A DNA stretch of 26,531 bases from an uncultured Flavobacteriales bacterium (GCA_937876095.1 CALFIE010000102.1:1-26531); one strand, 5' to 3'; shown: positions 1 to 8,493, counted from the stretch's first letter. The notes: a model not told the origin generated them from the sequence alone. Translations and numbers: made by a program.

Positions 1-116
1 TTTGATAAACACAAAGATAATAAAAATTAGGCTATTTTACGGATATTCATATAAATCAAAAACAACTTCAACTATTATGTACTAGTTTTGGATTTTTTTT
101 AAGAAAGGAGTCGTTT

Positions 117-164
117 GAATTCCTATTCCTTCGAATTACGAATTAGAATCCTAGAATACGAATC
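117..164. repeat. Heptamer-periodic block after the 63-residue ORF
   Basis: Units resembling CGAATTA recur every 7 bp (CGAATTA, CGAATTA, GAATCCT, AGAATAC, GAATCAC on the plus strand). The block begins right at the stop codon of the minus-strand ORF and shares the CGAAT core with the perfect array at 8955-9010 and with the pair at 22462-22475. The rest of 1-116 holds no gene I can support. Confidence 0.55.
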
Positions 165-354
165 ACTTCATTGCCAAAAATTCAATTCCGTGATTTTCTT
201 CTTGGTCTTCTTGCTGATTAAAATCGGTGTAATAATCAGAGTAATCGTCTTGCAAACATTGTTTTTTGTTCAAAAACCTAAATAAGCCTATGATTCCTAA
301 CAACGCAAAAAAACCGATGCTTCCCGCAAATAACAATTTGTTTTCTCTTTTCAT
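163..354 (-). CDS. Small single-pass membrane protein, unknown function
   Basis: Predicted 63-residue protein. It has a short basic N-terminus, one hydrophobic segment at about residues 8-27, then basic residues (FLNKKQ) and an acidic tail rich in D, E, Q and Y. The charge pattern suggests a membrane anchor with the acidic tail on the cytoplasmic side or as a short soluble stalk. No family is recognised. It is divergent from the prolyl oligopeptidase gene. No TAnnTTTG element is visible upstream, and a heptamer-periodic block starts at its stop codon. The stop and the start are clear, and the hydrophobic and charged layout is protein-like, but with a single short ORF the call remains moderate. 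Confidence 0.55.
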   Translation of the reverse strand: MKRENKLLFAGSIGFFALLGIIGLFRFLNKKQCLQDDYSDYYTDFNQQEDQEENHGIEFLAMK

Positions 355-458
355 ATTACTAATTTTAGAACTTATACTACAAAAAACATTCCTTAATGTA
401 TTAGTAGAATATTAATTTTTTTTAAAATTTTAATAAACTTTCGAGTTCAAAAAATGTA

Positions 459-466
459 TATATTTG
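459..466 (+). promoter_or_regulatory. -7 promoter element of the prolyl oligopeptidase gene
   Basis: TATATTTG is a perfect match to the Bacteroidota -7 consensus TAnnTTTG. It predicts transcription starting near 471, which is downstream of the upstream ATG at 454 and about 20 nt before the ATG at 493. The -33 TTTG is weak (TTTC at 439-442). The element therefore also decides the start codon. Confidence 0.6.
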
Positions 467-492
467 GAGTTACAGAAAAAAATAAATTTTCC

Positions 493-2619
493 ATGAAAAT
501 AGCACCAGTTTGCAGTATTGCTGCCATAATTTTGTTTGGTAGTTTGTCTGCTCAAAAAACAAATTCCACACAAAAAATGACCTATCCCGAAACCAAAAAA
601 ATCGCCCATTCTGATGTTTATTTTGGGACTAAAGTAGATGATCCTTATCGTTGGTTAGAAGATGATCGTTCTGCAGAAACCAAAGATTGGGTGCAACGTG
701 AAGTCGCTTTTACAAAAAATTATCTAGATCAGATTCCGTTTCGTGAAGAAATTCGAGCACAACTAAAAGATATCTGGAATTTCGAGAAAATTTCGGCACC
801 CTTCAAAGAGGGAGATTACACCTATTATTATAAAAATAATGGTTTGCAAGCGCAATCGGTTTTGTACAGAAAAGATGCATCTGGTAAAACTGAAGTTTTC
901 CTAGATCCCAACAAATTTTCAGAAAAAGGGACGACTTCTTTAACCGGAGTTTCTTTTAATAAAAAAGGAAATTTGGTTGCTTATTCTATTTCTGAAGGAG
1001 GAAGCGATTGGCAAAAAATCATTATTATGGATGCTATTTCCAAAAAAATTCTGGATGAACCAATTGTCATGAAATTTTCTGGCGCATCTTGGTTAGGAGA
1101 CGATGGTTTCTACTATTCAACTTACGATCAACCAAAAGAAGGGAGTCAACTTTCGGGAATTACCGACACGCAAAAAGTGTATTTCCATAAATTGGGAACC
1201 AAACAACAAAGTGATAAACTCGTAATTGGCGGTGCAGATTTCAAACGTAGATATATGGGAATTGGTGTTTCTGAAGATGAGCGATATTTAATCTTGTCGG
1301 CTTCGGAAGCAACCGATGGAAACGAACTCTATATCAAAGATTTACAAAAAAAAATGGATTGGATTCCAGTACAAAAAGGATATGAATTCAATACCGATGT
1401 CTTGGATACCAAAGGTGATTTTATCTATGTTTTGACCGATAAAAATGCCCCAAATATGAAATTGCAGAAATTCAATATCAATAAACCTTCGATTTGGATT
1501 GATGTAATCCCTGAAACCGAAAATGTGTTAAGTGCTTCAACAGGAGGTGGTTATATTTTTTCAAAATATATGAAAGATGCCGTTTCTTATGTGAAACAAT
1601 TTGATTATGACGGAAAATTAATTCGGGAAATTAAACTTCCGGGAAAAGGAACTGCAACTGGTTTTGGTGGTAAAGAAAAAGAGAAAGATTTGTATTACTC
1701 TTTCAGCAATTACATCACACCTGGAACGACTTTTAAACTCAATGCAGATACGGGAAATTCTGAAATTTATGAAAAACCAAAAGTGAAATTCAATCCAGAA
1801 GATTTTGTATCAGAACAAGTTTTTTACACTTCAAAAGATGGTACCAAAATTCCAATGATGATTTCCTATAAAAAAGGTTTGAAACTCGATGGCAAAAACC
1901 CTACGATTTTGTATGGTTATGGTGGTTTTAATATTAGTTTGACGCCAAGTTTCTCGGTTGTGAACGCAATTTGGATGCAAAATGGAGGAATTTACGCAGT
2001 CCCAAATTTGAGAGGTGGTGGTGAATACGGAAAAAAATGGCATGATGCAGGTACAAAACAGCAAAAGAAAAATGTATTTGATGATTTTATTTCTGCAGGA
2101 GAATATTTACAAAAAAATGGCTACACTTCGCCTCAATTTATGGCGCTTTCTGGCAGATCAAATGGCGGATTATTGGTTGGTGCAACGATGACAATGCGTC
2201 CTGATTTGGCAAAAGTGGCATTTCCGGGAGTTGGTGTTCTTGACATGCTTCGTTACAACAAATTTACAGCAGGAGCAGGTTGGAGTTACGACTACGGAAC
2301 AGCCGAAGATTCCAAAGAAATGTTTGAGTATTTGAAATCGTATTCACCGATTCACAATGTAAAAAAAGGAACTTGCTATCCTTCTACAATGGTGATTACC
2401 AGTGATCACGACGATAGAGTGGTTCCTGCTCATTCGTTTAAATTTGGCGCAGAATTACAAGCAAAACAATCTTGCAACAACCCAATTTTAGTAAGAATTG
2501 AAACCAATGCAGGACACGGTGCAGGAAGAAGTACCGACCAAGTCATCGGTGAAAATGCTGATATCCTGAGTTTTGCTTTGTACGAAATGGGAATTAAAAA
2601 AGATACAGGTAAAAAGTAA
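493..2619 (+). CDS. Prolyl oligopeptidase family serine peptidase (S9A), secreted
   Basis: Serine peptidase of 708 residues that cleaves short peptides after proline. The N-terminus MKIAPVCSIAAIILFGSLSA is a signal peptide, so the enzyme is probably periplasmic or exported. The beta-propeller gate follows (about residues 60-430), then the alpha/beta-hydrolase domain. The catalytic triad is visible: Ser556 in GRSNGG, Asp640 in DHDDRVVP and His675 in NAGHGAG. The N-terminal YPETKK and DPYRWLEDD segments are typical of S9A. The ORF is open from an ATG at 454, but the promoter element at 459-466 lies inside that extension and the signal peptide begins at 493, so 493 is chosen. The last codons and the stop are built from 7-bp units (2601-2635). 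It has its own promoter and terminator. Length fits the family (about 700 residues). The name is secure; the natural substrate is unknown. Confidence 0.93.
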   Translation: MKIAPVCSIAAIILFGSLSAQKTNSTQKMTYPETKKIAHSDVYFGTKVDDPYRWLEDDRSAETKDWVQREVAFTKNYLDQIPFREEIRAQLKDIWNFEKISAPFKEGDYTYYYKNNGLQAQSVLYRKDASGKTEVFLDPNKFSEKGTTSLTGVSFNKKGNLVAYSISEGGSDWQKIIIMDAISKKILDEPIVMKFSGASWLGDDGFYYSTYDQPKEGSQLSGITDTQKVYFHKLGTKQQSDKLVIGGADFKRRYMGIGVSEDERYLILSASEATDGNELYIKDLQKKMDWIPVQKGYEFNTDVLDTKGDFIYVLTDKNAPNMKLQKFNINKPSIWIDVIPETENVLSASTGGGYIFSKYMKDAVSYVKQFDYDGKLIREIKLPGKGTATGFGGKEKEKDLYYSFSNYITPGTTFKLNADTGNSEIYEKPKVKFNPEDFVSEQVFYTSKDGTKIPMMISYKKGLKLDGKNPTILYGYGGFNISLTPSFSVVNAIWMQNGGIYAVPNLRGGGEYGKKWHDAGTKQQKKNVFDDFISAGEYLQKNGYTSPQFMALSGRSNGGLLVGATMTMRPDLAKVAFPGVGVLDMLRYNKFTAGAGWSYDYGTAEDSKEMFEYLKSYSPIHNVKKGTCYPSTMVITSDHDDRVVPAHSFKFGAELQAKQSCNNPILVRIETNAGHGAGRSTDQVIGENADILSFALYEMGIKKDTGKK

Positions 2620-2635
2620 AAAGATACAAGTTATT
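2601..2635 (+). repeat. Heptamer-periodic block at the 3' end of the oligopeptidase gene
   Basis: Five consecutive 7-mers: AGATACA, GGTAAAA, AGTAAAA, AGATACA, AGTTATT. The AGATACA unit recurs exactly 21 bp apart. The block encodes the last residues of the peptidase (DTGKK) and includes the stop codon. Confidence 0.55.
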
Positions 2636-2704
2636 TTTGTTGATCTTTCCGGGAATTCCGTAGGAACGAACATGAAAATGTATTGGAATTTAGAAACGAA
2701 AATC

Positions 2705-2733
2705 AAAAACGCAGAATTTTTCTGCGTTTTTTT
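2705..2733 (+). terminator. Intrinsic terminator after the prolyl oligopeptidase gene
   Basis: A stem of about 12 bp (AAAAACGCAGAA at 2705-2716 with its complement at 2720-2731) closes a 3-nt loop and runs into a T tract ending at 2733. It separates the peptidase unit from mutL. Confidence 0.8.
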
Positions 2734-2806
2734 AATTCAAAAAACAATATCCTCCAGTTTCAAAATTTTCTGTGATAATTTATTTTACTTCTTCGTTTGT
2801 ATTGTG

Positions 2807-2814
2807 TATTTTTG
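2807..2814 (+). promoter_or_regulatory. -7 promoter element of mutL
   Basis: TATTTTTG matches TAnnTTTG perfectly, 12 nt before the mutL ATG at 2827. A TTTA at 2784-2787 sits 19 nt upstream as a one-mismatch -33 element. The predicted transcript would have a leader of only about 7 nt. Confidence 0.55.
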
Positions 2815-2826
2815 GAAGTTCAAAAT

Positions 2827-4587
2827 ATGTCAGATATTATTCAACTTTTGCCGGATCATGTTGCCAACCAAATCGCTGCAGGCGAAGTGGTGCAAAGACC
2901 TGCATCTATTGTAAAAGAATTGCTTGAAAATGCGATAGATGCAGGTGCTACCAAAGTAGAGCTCATCGTAAGAGAGGCAGGTAAAAACCTGATTCAAGTG
3001 GTAGATAATGGTTTGGGAATGTCTGAAACCGATGCCAGAATGGCATTTGAAAGACACGCAACTTCTAAAATTAGAAATACCGAAGATATTTTCAAAATTT
3101 TGACCAAAGGTTTTCGTGGTGAAGCATTGGCTTCTATAGCTGCTGTTGCACAAGTAGAACTGAAAACCAAGCAAAAAGATGCACCAACTGGAACCAATAT
3201 TTATATTGAAGGTGGCGGTTTGCAATTTCAGGAGCCGATACAAACGAGTGAAGGTTCTAATTTTTCGGTTAAAAATTTGTTTTTCAACGTTCCTGCACGT
3301 AGAAAATTCCTGAAAAACAACAATGTAGAGTTTCGGCACATTATAGATGAATTTCAGCGAGTTGCTTTAGCGCACGAACAAATCGAGTTTGATATGTTTC
3401 ATAATGATGAAGCCGTTTTCAGACTCCGAAAAAGCAGTCAGACACAACGAATTATCGATATTTTTGGGAGAAAATTGCAGCCACTTTTGGTTCCCATCAA
3501 AGAAGATTTGGGTTGGATTCAGTTGCACGGTTTCGTAGCAAAACCAGAAGCTGCCAAAAAAGTACGTGGCGAACAGTTTTTGTTTGTAAATGGGCGCTAT
3601 TTTAGAAGTCCATATCTTAGTAAAGCTGTTTTAGAAGCGTTTCACGGTTTGCTTTTGCCAGGATATATTCCTTCATTTTTTCTGTATTTGGAGTTGGATC
3701 CAGACAAAATAGACATCAATATTCATCCGCAGAAAACCGAAGTAAAATTCGAAGACGAAAATTTGATTTTTGCACTGATTCGTTCTTCCATCAAAAAATC
3801 GTTGGGAATTTATAATATTTCACCGAGTTTGGATTTTAATCGAGATCCGAAAATGGACCAGTTTTTTCAACCAAGTAGCGGAAGTAAAGCCAACTCCAAG
3901 CTTCCTGAAATTTCGGTAGACCGAGATTATAATCCATTTTTGTCTGAAAAATCTGCAGTAGAAAAAGCAACTAACACCGAAATGTTGCAAACCTATCCAA
4001 AAGCAGAACCTTCTAAGATTAATCTTTTTGATGATGAAGATTTCGATGAAGATTTGATGAGGTTACCAAATGGATATTGGTTGTACAACAAGGGAGATCG
4101 TACCTTGGTTTTGGATTTAGGTAGAATGCATCGCTTGATTCATTCACAAAAAAATGTGCATAAAACTACCAATTATCGTAGTCAATCGCTATTGTTTTCT
4201 TTGGAATATCATATGAATGAAATCGAAAAAAACAAATACCGATCCATAAAAAAATATTTGCCAGATTTGGGATTTGAAATGGTGATTGCCCAAGAAAATG
4301 TGTTGCGTGTAGATGCGGTACCAGAAGGTTTGAAAGAAACACAGGTCATGAAATTTCTAGAACAGCTTTTCGAAATTTTGGAGTATAAAACCGAAGAAGA
4401 ATTTATGCAATTTTACCACCAAAAATGGAATAAACTGCACTCCAAATCGCGGTTCGATTTCCTGTACAAGACCGATGCAGAACAGCTAATCAAAAAATTT
4501 CAGGAATTGGGTTTCCCAGAATTTTTACCAGACGGTAAGAAATGCTTCATTGAATTACCTCTTGAGGAATTGAAAAATAAATTTTAA
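2827..4587 (+). CDS. mutL: DNA mismatch repair protein MutL
   Basis: ATPase that couples MutS mismatch recognition to strand incision; 586 residues. The N-terminal GHKL ATPase is canonical: ELLENAIDAGA (Mg-binding Glu/Asn), DNGLGM, ATSKI and GFRGEAL, followed by the transducer domain to about residue 330. An acidic, low-conservation linker leads to the C-terminal dimerisation domain (about 420-586). In that domain the endonuclease signature DQHA(X)2E(X)4E is replaced by DLGRMHRLIH (Asp430 onward), and the CPHGRP metal-site motif is replaced by PDGKK (568-572), so nicking activity looks lost. The start at 2827 gives the family N-terminus MSDIIQLLPDHVANQIAAGE; the 10 codons upstream contain the promoter element and are rejected. 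The rhomboid gene follows after 17 nt, so the two are probably cotranscribed. Confidence 0.95.
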   Translation: MSDIIQLLPDHVANQIAAGEVVQRPASIVKELLENAIDAGATKVELIVREAGKNLIQVVDNGLGMSETDARMAFERHATSKIRNTEDIFKILTKGFRGEALASIAAVAQVELKTKQKDAPTGTNIYIEGGGLQFQEPIQTSEGSNFSVKNLFFNVPARRKFLKNNNVEFRHIIDEFQRVALAHEQIEFDMFHNDEAVFRLRKSSQTQRIIDIFGRKLQPLLVPIKEDLGWIQLHGFVAKPEAAKKVRGEQFLFVNGRYFRSPYLSKAVLEAFHGLLLPGYIPSFFLYLELDPDKIDINIHPQKTEVKFEDENLIFALIRSSIKKSLGIYNISPSLDFNRDPKMDQFFQPSSGSKANSKLPEISVDRDYNPFLSEKSAVEKATNTEMLQTYPKAEPSKINLFDDEDFDEDLMRLPNGYWLYNKGDRTLVLDLGRMHRLIHSQKNVHKTTNYRSQSLLFSLEYHMNEIEKNKYRSIKKYLPDLGFEMVIAQENVLRVDAVPEGLKETQVMKFLEQLFEILEYKTEEEFMQFYHQKWNKLHSKSRFDFLYKTDAEQLIKKFQELGFPEFLPDGKKCFIELPLEELKNKF

Positions 4588-4604
4588 TAAATAAACAACT
4601 AATT

Positions 4605-5351
4605 ATGTTTAATAATATTCCTCCAATTACGCGCAACATCATCGTAATCAATGTGATTGTGTATCTCGTGAGCAATTTTCTGAGTTATCCGGTTTTGTAT
4701 AATTTATTGTCGGCATATTATCCTATGTCGCCCAATTTTCATTGGTGGCAAATCATCACGCATATGTTTATGCACGCCTCTTTTCATGAAGGAGGAGTTG
4801 GTCTAATGCACATTGCTTTTAATATGTTTACCTTGTTTAGTTTTGGTCCGGTTTTAGAGCAAACAATGGGTACGAAAAAATATTTGTGGTTATATTTTTT
4901 GAGTGGAATTGGTGCATTTGTGTTGTTCAATCTTTGGAATGCTTATGGAGTGTACGAAATTTCGCAAACCATTGCAAGTCACGGAATTAATGTATCAGAA
5001 ATTTTCCAAAAATCTGCATTGAATTATACTGGAGATCAGAGCATTTTCAAAGATCCAGACACACTACAACTCGGGCAAATGCTCAATGAAAAAATGTTAG
5101 GAGCATCTGGTGCAATTTTCGGAGTAGTTGCCGCATTTGCAACATTGTATCCCGATGCAAAACTGATGATTATGTTTATACCAGTTCCTATAAAAGCCAA
5201 ATATTTGTTGCCCGTTGTAATTATTGGTTCTATTTATTTAGGATTTTCTGGGAATGATGGTGGAGTTGCTCATTTTGCGCACGTTGGTGGTGCTTTGGTT
5301 GGGATTTTGGTGGCACTTCGTTGGAAGAAAAATAGGTTTCGCATTAATTAA
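4605..5351 (+). CDS. Rhomboid family intramembrane serine protease
   Basis: Polytopic membrane protease of 248 residues that cuts transmembrane helices inside the bilayer. The HxxxN-type segment lies at about residues 56-74 (HMFMHASFHEGG then HIAFNMFTLFSFG). The catalytic Ser168 is in GASGAIFG and His226 is in FAHVGG. Six or so hydrophobic segments are visible. A longer hydrophilic insertion (about residues 113-160) between two membrane segments is common in flavobacterial rhomboids. The gene sits 17 nt after mutL and 14 nt before the next gene, suggesting one operon. No Shine-Dalgarno is seen; the upstream sequence is A-rich, as usual for this phylum. The substrate cannot be predicted. Confidence 0.92.
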   Translation: MFNNIPPITRNIIVINVIVYLVSNFLSYPVLYNLLSAYYPMSPNFHWWQIITHMFMHASFHEGGVGLMHIAFNMFTLFSFGPVLEQTMGTKKYLWLYFLSGIGAFVLFNLWNAYGVYEISQTIASHGINVSEIFQKSALNYTGDQSIFKDPDTLQLGQMLNEKMLGASGAIFGVVAAFATLYPDAKLMIMFIPVPIKAKYLLPVVIIGSIYLGFSGNDGGVAHFAHVGGALVGILVALRWKKNRFRIN

Positions 5352-5365
5352 AAAAAACAAAAATT

Positions 5366-6334
5366 TTGAAAACATTCAGGGTTTTACTTACCATTTTGCA
5401 TCTGGTTTTACTGGTGCTTTTGTACGGAACACTTTTGAATGCCGTGATTGCACCCGAAAAATTTGGATTTCTCAATCTTTTATCATTGTTTTTCCCGATA
5501 GGAATGGTGTTGTATGTGCTGATCTGTTTTTTCTGGATATTGCTTCGCCAAAAGAGAGTCATTATTTTTTTATTTCTCCCTATTTTTTTGATACCATCTG
5601 TACAAAGATGGCTTCAGTTTTCAACGAATAAAGAAACAATTCCTACCCTAAAAATTTTGACATTCAATATAAAATCTTCAAAAATTGGGGAGGATAAAAT
5701 CCCAGAATTTATACAGTCTCAAAAAGCAGATTTGGTATTGTTGCAAGAAGAAAATCCCGATTTCACGCTAAAAAATTACCAACAAGCGAAATTTTATATA
5801 ATGAGTATTTATAGTAAATATCCCATTGTAAAAACTGGAGCACTCTTTGAAGGAGTTGGAAATAGTGTTTTTGCTGATGTGAAAATACGAGGCAAAATGT
5901 ACAGAATCATCAATATTTATCTGGAACCTTTTGCACTAGAGAAAGAAAAAATGGAGGAACTGGAACAATTGGGTTCCGAAGAGCACCATTTTGGTTATTT
6001 TTTGGGAAAACTGATTCCCAATTTCAAAACGCATCAAAAACAAGTAGAAGCCGTAGAAAAGTGTGTGCAAGAATCACCTTATCCTGTAATTTTAGCAGGA
6101 GATTTCAATGCGGTTCCTAATTCTTATGAGTATTACCATTTGGTTTCTGGTTTGCAAGATGCATTTGTAGAAGTTGGAAGTGGCAGTGCAACTAGTTTTC
6201 GGGATTATTGGTTTCCGCTAAGAATAGATTATGTTTTCACTTCTAAAAATATACAACCAGTTCGGTATTTGGTTCATAGAAATGTGGCACTTTCTGATCA
6301 TTATCCGGTAACAGCAGAATTTACTTTGCAATAA
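5366..6334 (+). CDS. Membrane-anchored endonuclease/exonuclease/phosphatase family protein
   Basis: Protein of 322 residues with about three N-terminal membrane segments (roughly residues 5-27, 34-56 and 63-82) and a C-terminal EEP-fold hydrolase. The family signature residues are present in order: FNIK, Glu128 in LLQE, Asp246 and Asn248 in GDFN, Asp288 in RIDYVF, and Asp311-His312 in SDHYP. This layout is the metal-dependent phosphodiesterase fold shared with DNase I, exonuclease III and sphingomyelinases, so the substrate could be nucleic acid or a phospholipid. With a membrane anchor I would not call it a DNA repair enzyme. The start codon appears to be TTG, 14 nt after the rhomboid stop; no ATG near this point would keep the first membrane segment. 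Third gene of the mutL operon. Confidence 0.88.
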   Translation: MKTFRVLLTILHLVLLVLLYGTLLNAVIAPEKFGFLNLLSLFFPIGMVLYVLICFFWILLRQKRVIIFLFLPIFLIPSVQRWLQFSTNKETIPTLKILTFNIKSSKIGEDKIPEFIQSQKADLVLLQEENPDFTLKNYQQAKFYIMSIYSKYPIVKTGALFEGVGNSVFADVKIRGKMYRIINIYLEPFALEKEKMEELEQLGSEEHHFGYFLGKLIPNFKTHQKQVEAVEKCVQESPYPVILAGDFNAVPNSYEYYHLVSGLQDAFVEVGSGSATSFRDYWFPLRIDYVFTSKNIQPVRYLVHRNVALSDHYPVTAEFTLQ

Positions 6335-6339
6335 TTTTT

Positions 6340-6347
6340 TACTTTTG
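6340..6347 (+). promoter_or_regulatory. -7 promoter element of the lipoprotein gene
   Basis: TACTTTTG matches TAnnTTTG perfectly, just after the stop of the preceding gene. Transcription would start near 6352, about 68 nt before the chosen ATG. The -33 element is not clear. Confidence 0.45.
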
Positions 6348-6419
6348 TGGTACAAAATGATTTATTCATTACTAATGATGAAATTGAGGCAGTACGTTTC
6401 TTTATTTATAATAATACAG

Positions 6420-6815
6420 ATGAAAAGTTTTTTATATCTATTTTTAATTATTTTTATGGTTTCTTGTTCTAAAAACACCAGTGAGGAAGAACCAGAAAGC
6501 GCTGCAAATTTTTCTAGAGCAAACTATGATACTACCGCAATAGATTCTTTTTCGGTGGGAGCTGCGAATATTGATGTTGCGCAAAAAATAAAAATGTCTT
6601 CTAAAGAATATTTGGATTCGGTAGCTGCTGTCAAGAAAAAATTAGAAGAAGAACAACTAGCAAACGAAGCCAAAGCAAAAGAGGAAAAAGAAAAAGCAGA
6701 CCAAGAAAAAAAGGAGAAAGAAAAAACTGAAAAAACCGTTGCTCCTGCTCCAAAAGTAGAATTACCACCTGCAACAACTACGACTCCGTCTACAGAAACA
6801 CCGGCAAATCCGTAG
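6420..6815 (+). CDS. Small lipoprotein with charged helical segment
   Basis: Predicted 131-residue lipoprotein. The N-terminus is a type II signal peptide with lipobox MVSC and lipidated Cys16, followed by an acidic stretch (SEEEPES). Residues about 70-105 are a K/E/A-rich, probably helical or coiled-coil segment (KKKLEEEQLANEAKAKEEKEK), and the tail is rich in P, T and A. No enzymatic domain is seen; a structural or spacer role at the envelope is possible. The ORF is open from 6345, and an in-frame ATG at 6357 lies just after the promoter, but only the start at 6420 gives a clean lipoprotein signal. Its stop lies 2 nt from the stop of the convergent GH3 gene, with no hairpin between them. 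Confidence 0.75.
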   Translation: MKSFLYLFLIIFMVSCSKNTSEEEPESAANFSRANYDTTAIDSFSVGAANIDVAQKIKMSSKEYLDSVAAVKKKLEEEQLANEAKAKEEKEKADQEKKEKEKTEKTVAPAPKVELPPATTTTPSTETPANP

Positions 6816-6817
6816 AT

Positions 6818-8332
6818 TTAGGTATTCAGTTCTAGGAGTGGATCTATAAATCGGCGATCGTTGCACAAACGTGGCACCTTGTTTTGTCCACCCAATTTCC
6901 CACGAGAATCCATCCAATTATAGAAAAGTTGAGGTTTTGCAATGTGTACCACTGGTTTTTTCAGGGTCATATTTTGGTAGCGTTTTGCTTCGTAATCAGA
7001 ATTGATTGCTTTCAGTTCCTCATCAAAAATAGTTACAAAATTTTGTAAAGAATCGGGGTGTTTAGAAAACTCAAAAATCCATTCATGAGCACCGCTTTCT
7101 CCGTTTTTCATAAAAATAGGAGCGCCTGTAAAATCTACAATCGCAGCATTGGTAATGCTACAAGTTTTTGCTAAAGCGTGATCTACATTATCAATCATCA
7201 GTTCTTCTCCGAATGCATTGATGTAGTGTTTGGTACGCCCAGAAATTCTGATTCGGTGCGGATTGAGCGAGGTAAATTTTATGGTATCACCAATCAAATA
7301 CCGCCACAAACCACCATTAGTAGTAATTACCATCGCATAATTACGGTCGAGTTCTACTTCCTGCAAAGGAATTGCCCTGAAATTACTGCGGTCAAACTGA
7401 TCCATCGGAATAAATTCATAGAAAATTCCGTAATCTAACATCAGCAACAACTCATCGCTATTATGCTGGTCTTGAATACCAAAAAATCCCTCAGAAGCGT
7501 TGTAAATTTCGTAATAATTGATGTTTTTCCCCAGTATTTTCTCGTATTGTTCACGATATGGTTTGAAACTGATTCCGCCATGAAAAAACACCTCTAAGTT
7601 TGGCCAAATTTTTGAAATATTTTGCTGTCCGTTTTCTTGTAAAATGCGTTGTAGTAGAACCATCATCCAACTTGGGACTCCAGTTAAACTTCCTACGTTT
7701 TCGTTTTGTACTTCTGCAACTATGGCTTTCAGTTTGGTTTCCCATTCTGATAAAAGTGAGGTTTTTTTGCTCGGAATGGTGGTGATTTCTACCCAAAATG
7801 GTAAATTTTCTATCATAATTGCCGACAAATCACCGAATTTGGTATTGAAATCTTCGTATAATTCTGAACTACCACCGAGACGTAAATTTTTGTTAGAAAA
7901 CAAAGAATTTTCGGGGTGATTGTTGCAATAAATGGCGAGTAAATCTTTCCCTGCTTTGAAATGGCAGTCTTCTAAACTCTCTTCAGAAATAGGGATAAAC
8001 TTACTTTTTGCATTGGTTGTTCCTGAAGATTTTGCAAATTTTCTGATATAACCAGGCCAAATTACATCGGGATTTCCTTGTCGAGCTTTTTCTATGTAAG
8101 GTTCGTAATCTTCGTAGGTGACAATAGGAACTTGGCGCTGAAAATCTTGGTAATTAGAAATATCTTTGAAACCAAATTTTCTGCCATATTCTGTATCTTC
8201 TGCATGGAAAAGTTGTGAGAAAAGTATACCTTGTTGCGTTTCTATAGGGTGTTTAATAAAATTCTGAATTTGATCCATCCTTTGTCTGATAAACCAATTC
8301 ACCACCGTATTGAAAAGTGCTTTAGTAGCCAT
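6818..8332 (-). CDS. GH3 auxin-responsive promoter family protein (acyl-adenylating)
   Basis: Protein of 504 residues of the GH3 family, which belongs to the ANL superfamily of adenylating enzymes. Plant members adenylate a carboxylate and join it to an amino acid; the role of bacterial members is unsettled. Visible motifs are the ATP-binding SSGTTNAKSK (102-111), the YNASEG segment and GDTIKFT, all typical of GH3. The C-terminal domain contains INAFGEELM. The start at 8332 gives MATKALFNTVVNWFIRQR, which resembles other bacterial GH3 N-termini. The -7 promoter element ends 5 nt before the ATG, so the mRNA should be leaderless or nearly so. It is separated from the bacilliredoxin gene by a strong terminator, so it is its own unit. 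Confidence 0.88.
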   Translation of the reverse strand: MATKALFNTVVNWFIRQRMDQIQNFIKHPIETQQGILFSQLFHAEDTEYGRKFGFKDISNYQDFQRQVPIVTYEDYEPYIEKARQGNPDVIWPGYIRKFAKSSGTTNAKSKFIPISEESLEDCHFKAGKDLLAIYCNNHPENSLFSNKNLRLGGSSELYEDFNTKFGDLSAIMIENLPFWVEITTIPSKKTSLLSEWETKLKAIVAEVQNENVGSLTGVPSWMMVLLQRILQENGQQNISKIWPNLEVFFHGGISFKPYREQYEKILGKNINYYEIYNASEGFFGIQDQHNSDELLLMLDYGIFYEFIPMDQFDRSNFRAIPLQEVELDRNYAMVITTNGGLWRYLIGDTIKFTSLNPHRIRISGRTKHYINAFGEELMIDNVDHALAKTCSITNAAIVDFTGAPIFMKNGESGAHEWIFEFSKHPDSLQNFVTIFDEELKAINSDYEAKRYQNMTLKKPVVHIAKPQLFYNWMDSRGKLGGQNKVPRLCNDRRFIDPLLELNT

Positions 8333-8337
8333 ATCTA

Positions 8338-8345
8338 CAAATATA
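8338..8345 (-). promoter_or_regulatory. -7 promoter element of the GH3 gene
   Basis: On the minus strand TATATTTG matches TAnnTTTG perfectly and ends 5 nt before the ATG. No good -33 TTTG is visible. The position implies a transcript starting at or within about 2 nt of the start codon. Confidence 0.55.
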
Positions 8346-8456
8346 GGGAAAATTTTGTAGTGATTGTAATTTTTTTTGGTAGGGGTGTTTTATAATTTTT
8401 ACTATTAAAATTGAAGTAAAAATGAAAAATTACATTTGTTGGTATTCCTCCTATCA

Positions 8457-8493
8457 AAACAAATCCGCTTCTATTGCAGAAGCGGATTTGTTT
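8457..8493 (-). terminator. Intrinsic terminator after the bacilliredoxin gene
   Basis: A perfect 16-bp stem (AAACAAATCCGCTTCT at 8457-8472 and its complement at 8478-8493) with a 5-nt loop. On the minus strand the 3' arm ends in GTTTTG. It lies 21 nt after the bacilliredoxin stop and before the GH3 promoter. Confidence 0.85.

Noticed and set aside
83..90. TAGTTTTG, a plus-strand match to TAnnTTTG
   Set aside because: No plus-strand gene follows; the next gene is on the minus strand, so it is probably chance in AT-rich sequence.
454..492. Upstream start for the prolyl oligopeptidase
   Set aside because: A perfect -7 promoter element lies inside this stretch and the signal peptide starts at 493.
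2830..3339. 169-codon minus-strand ORF inside mutL
   Set aside because: It lies fully opposite the conserved MutL ATPase domain and shows no domain of its own.
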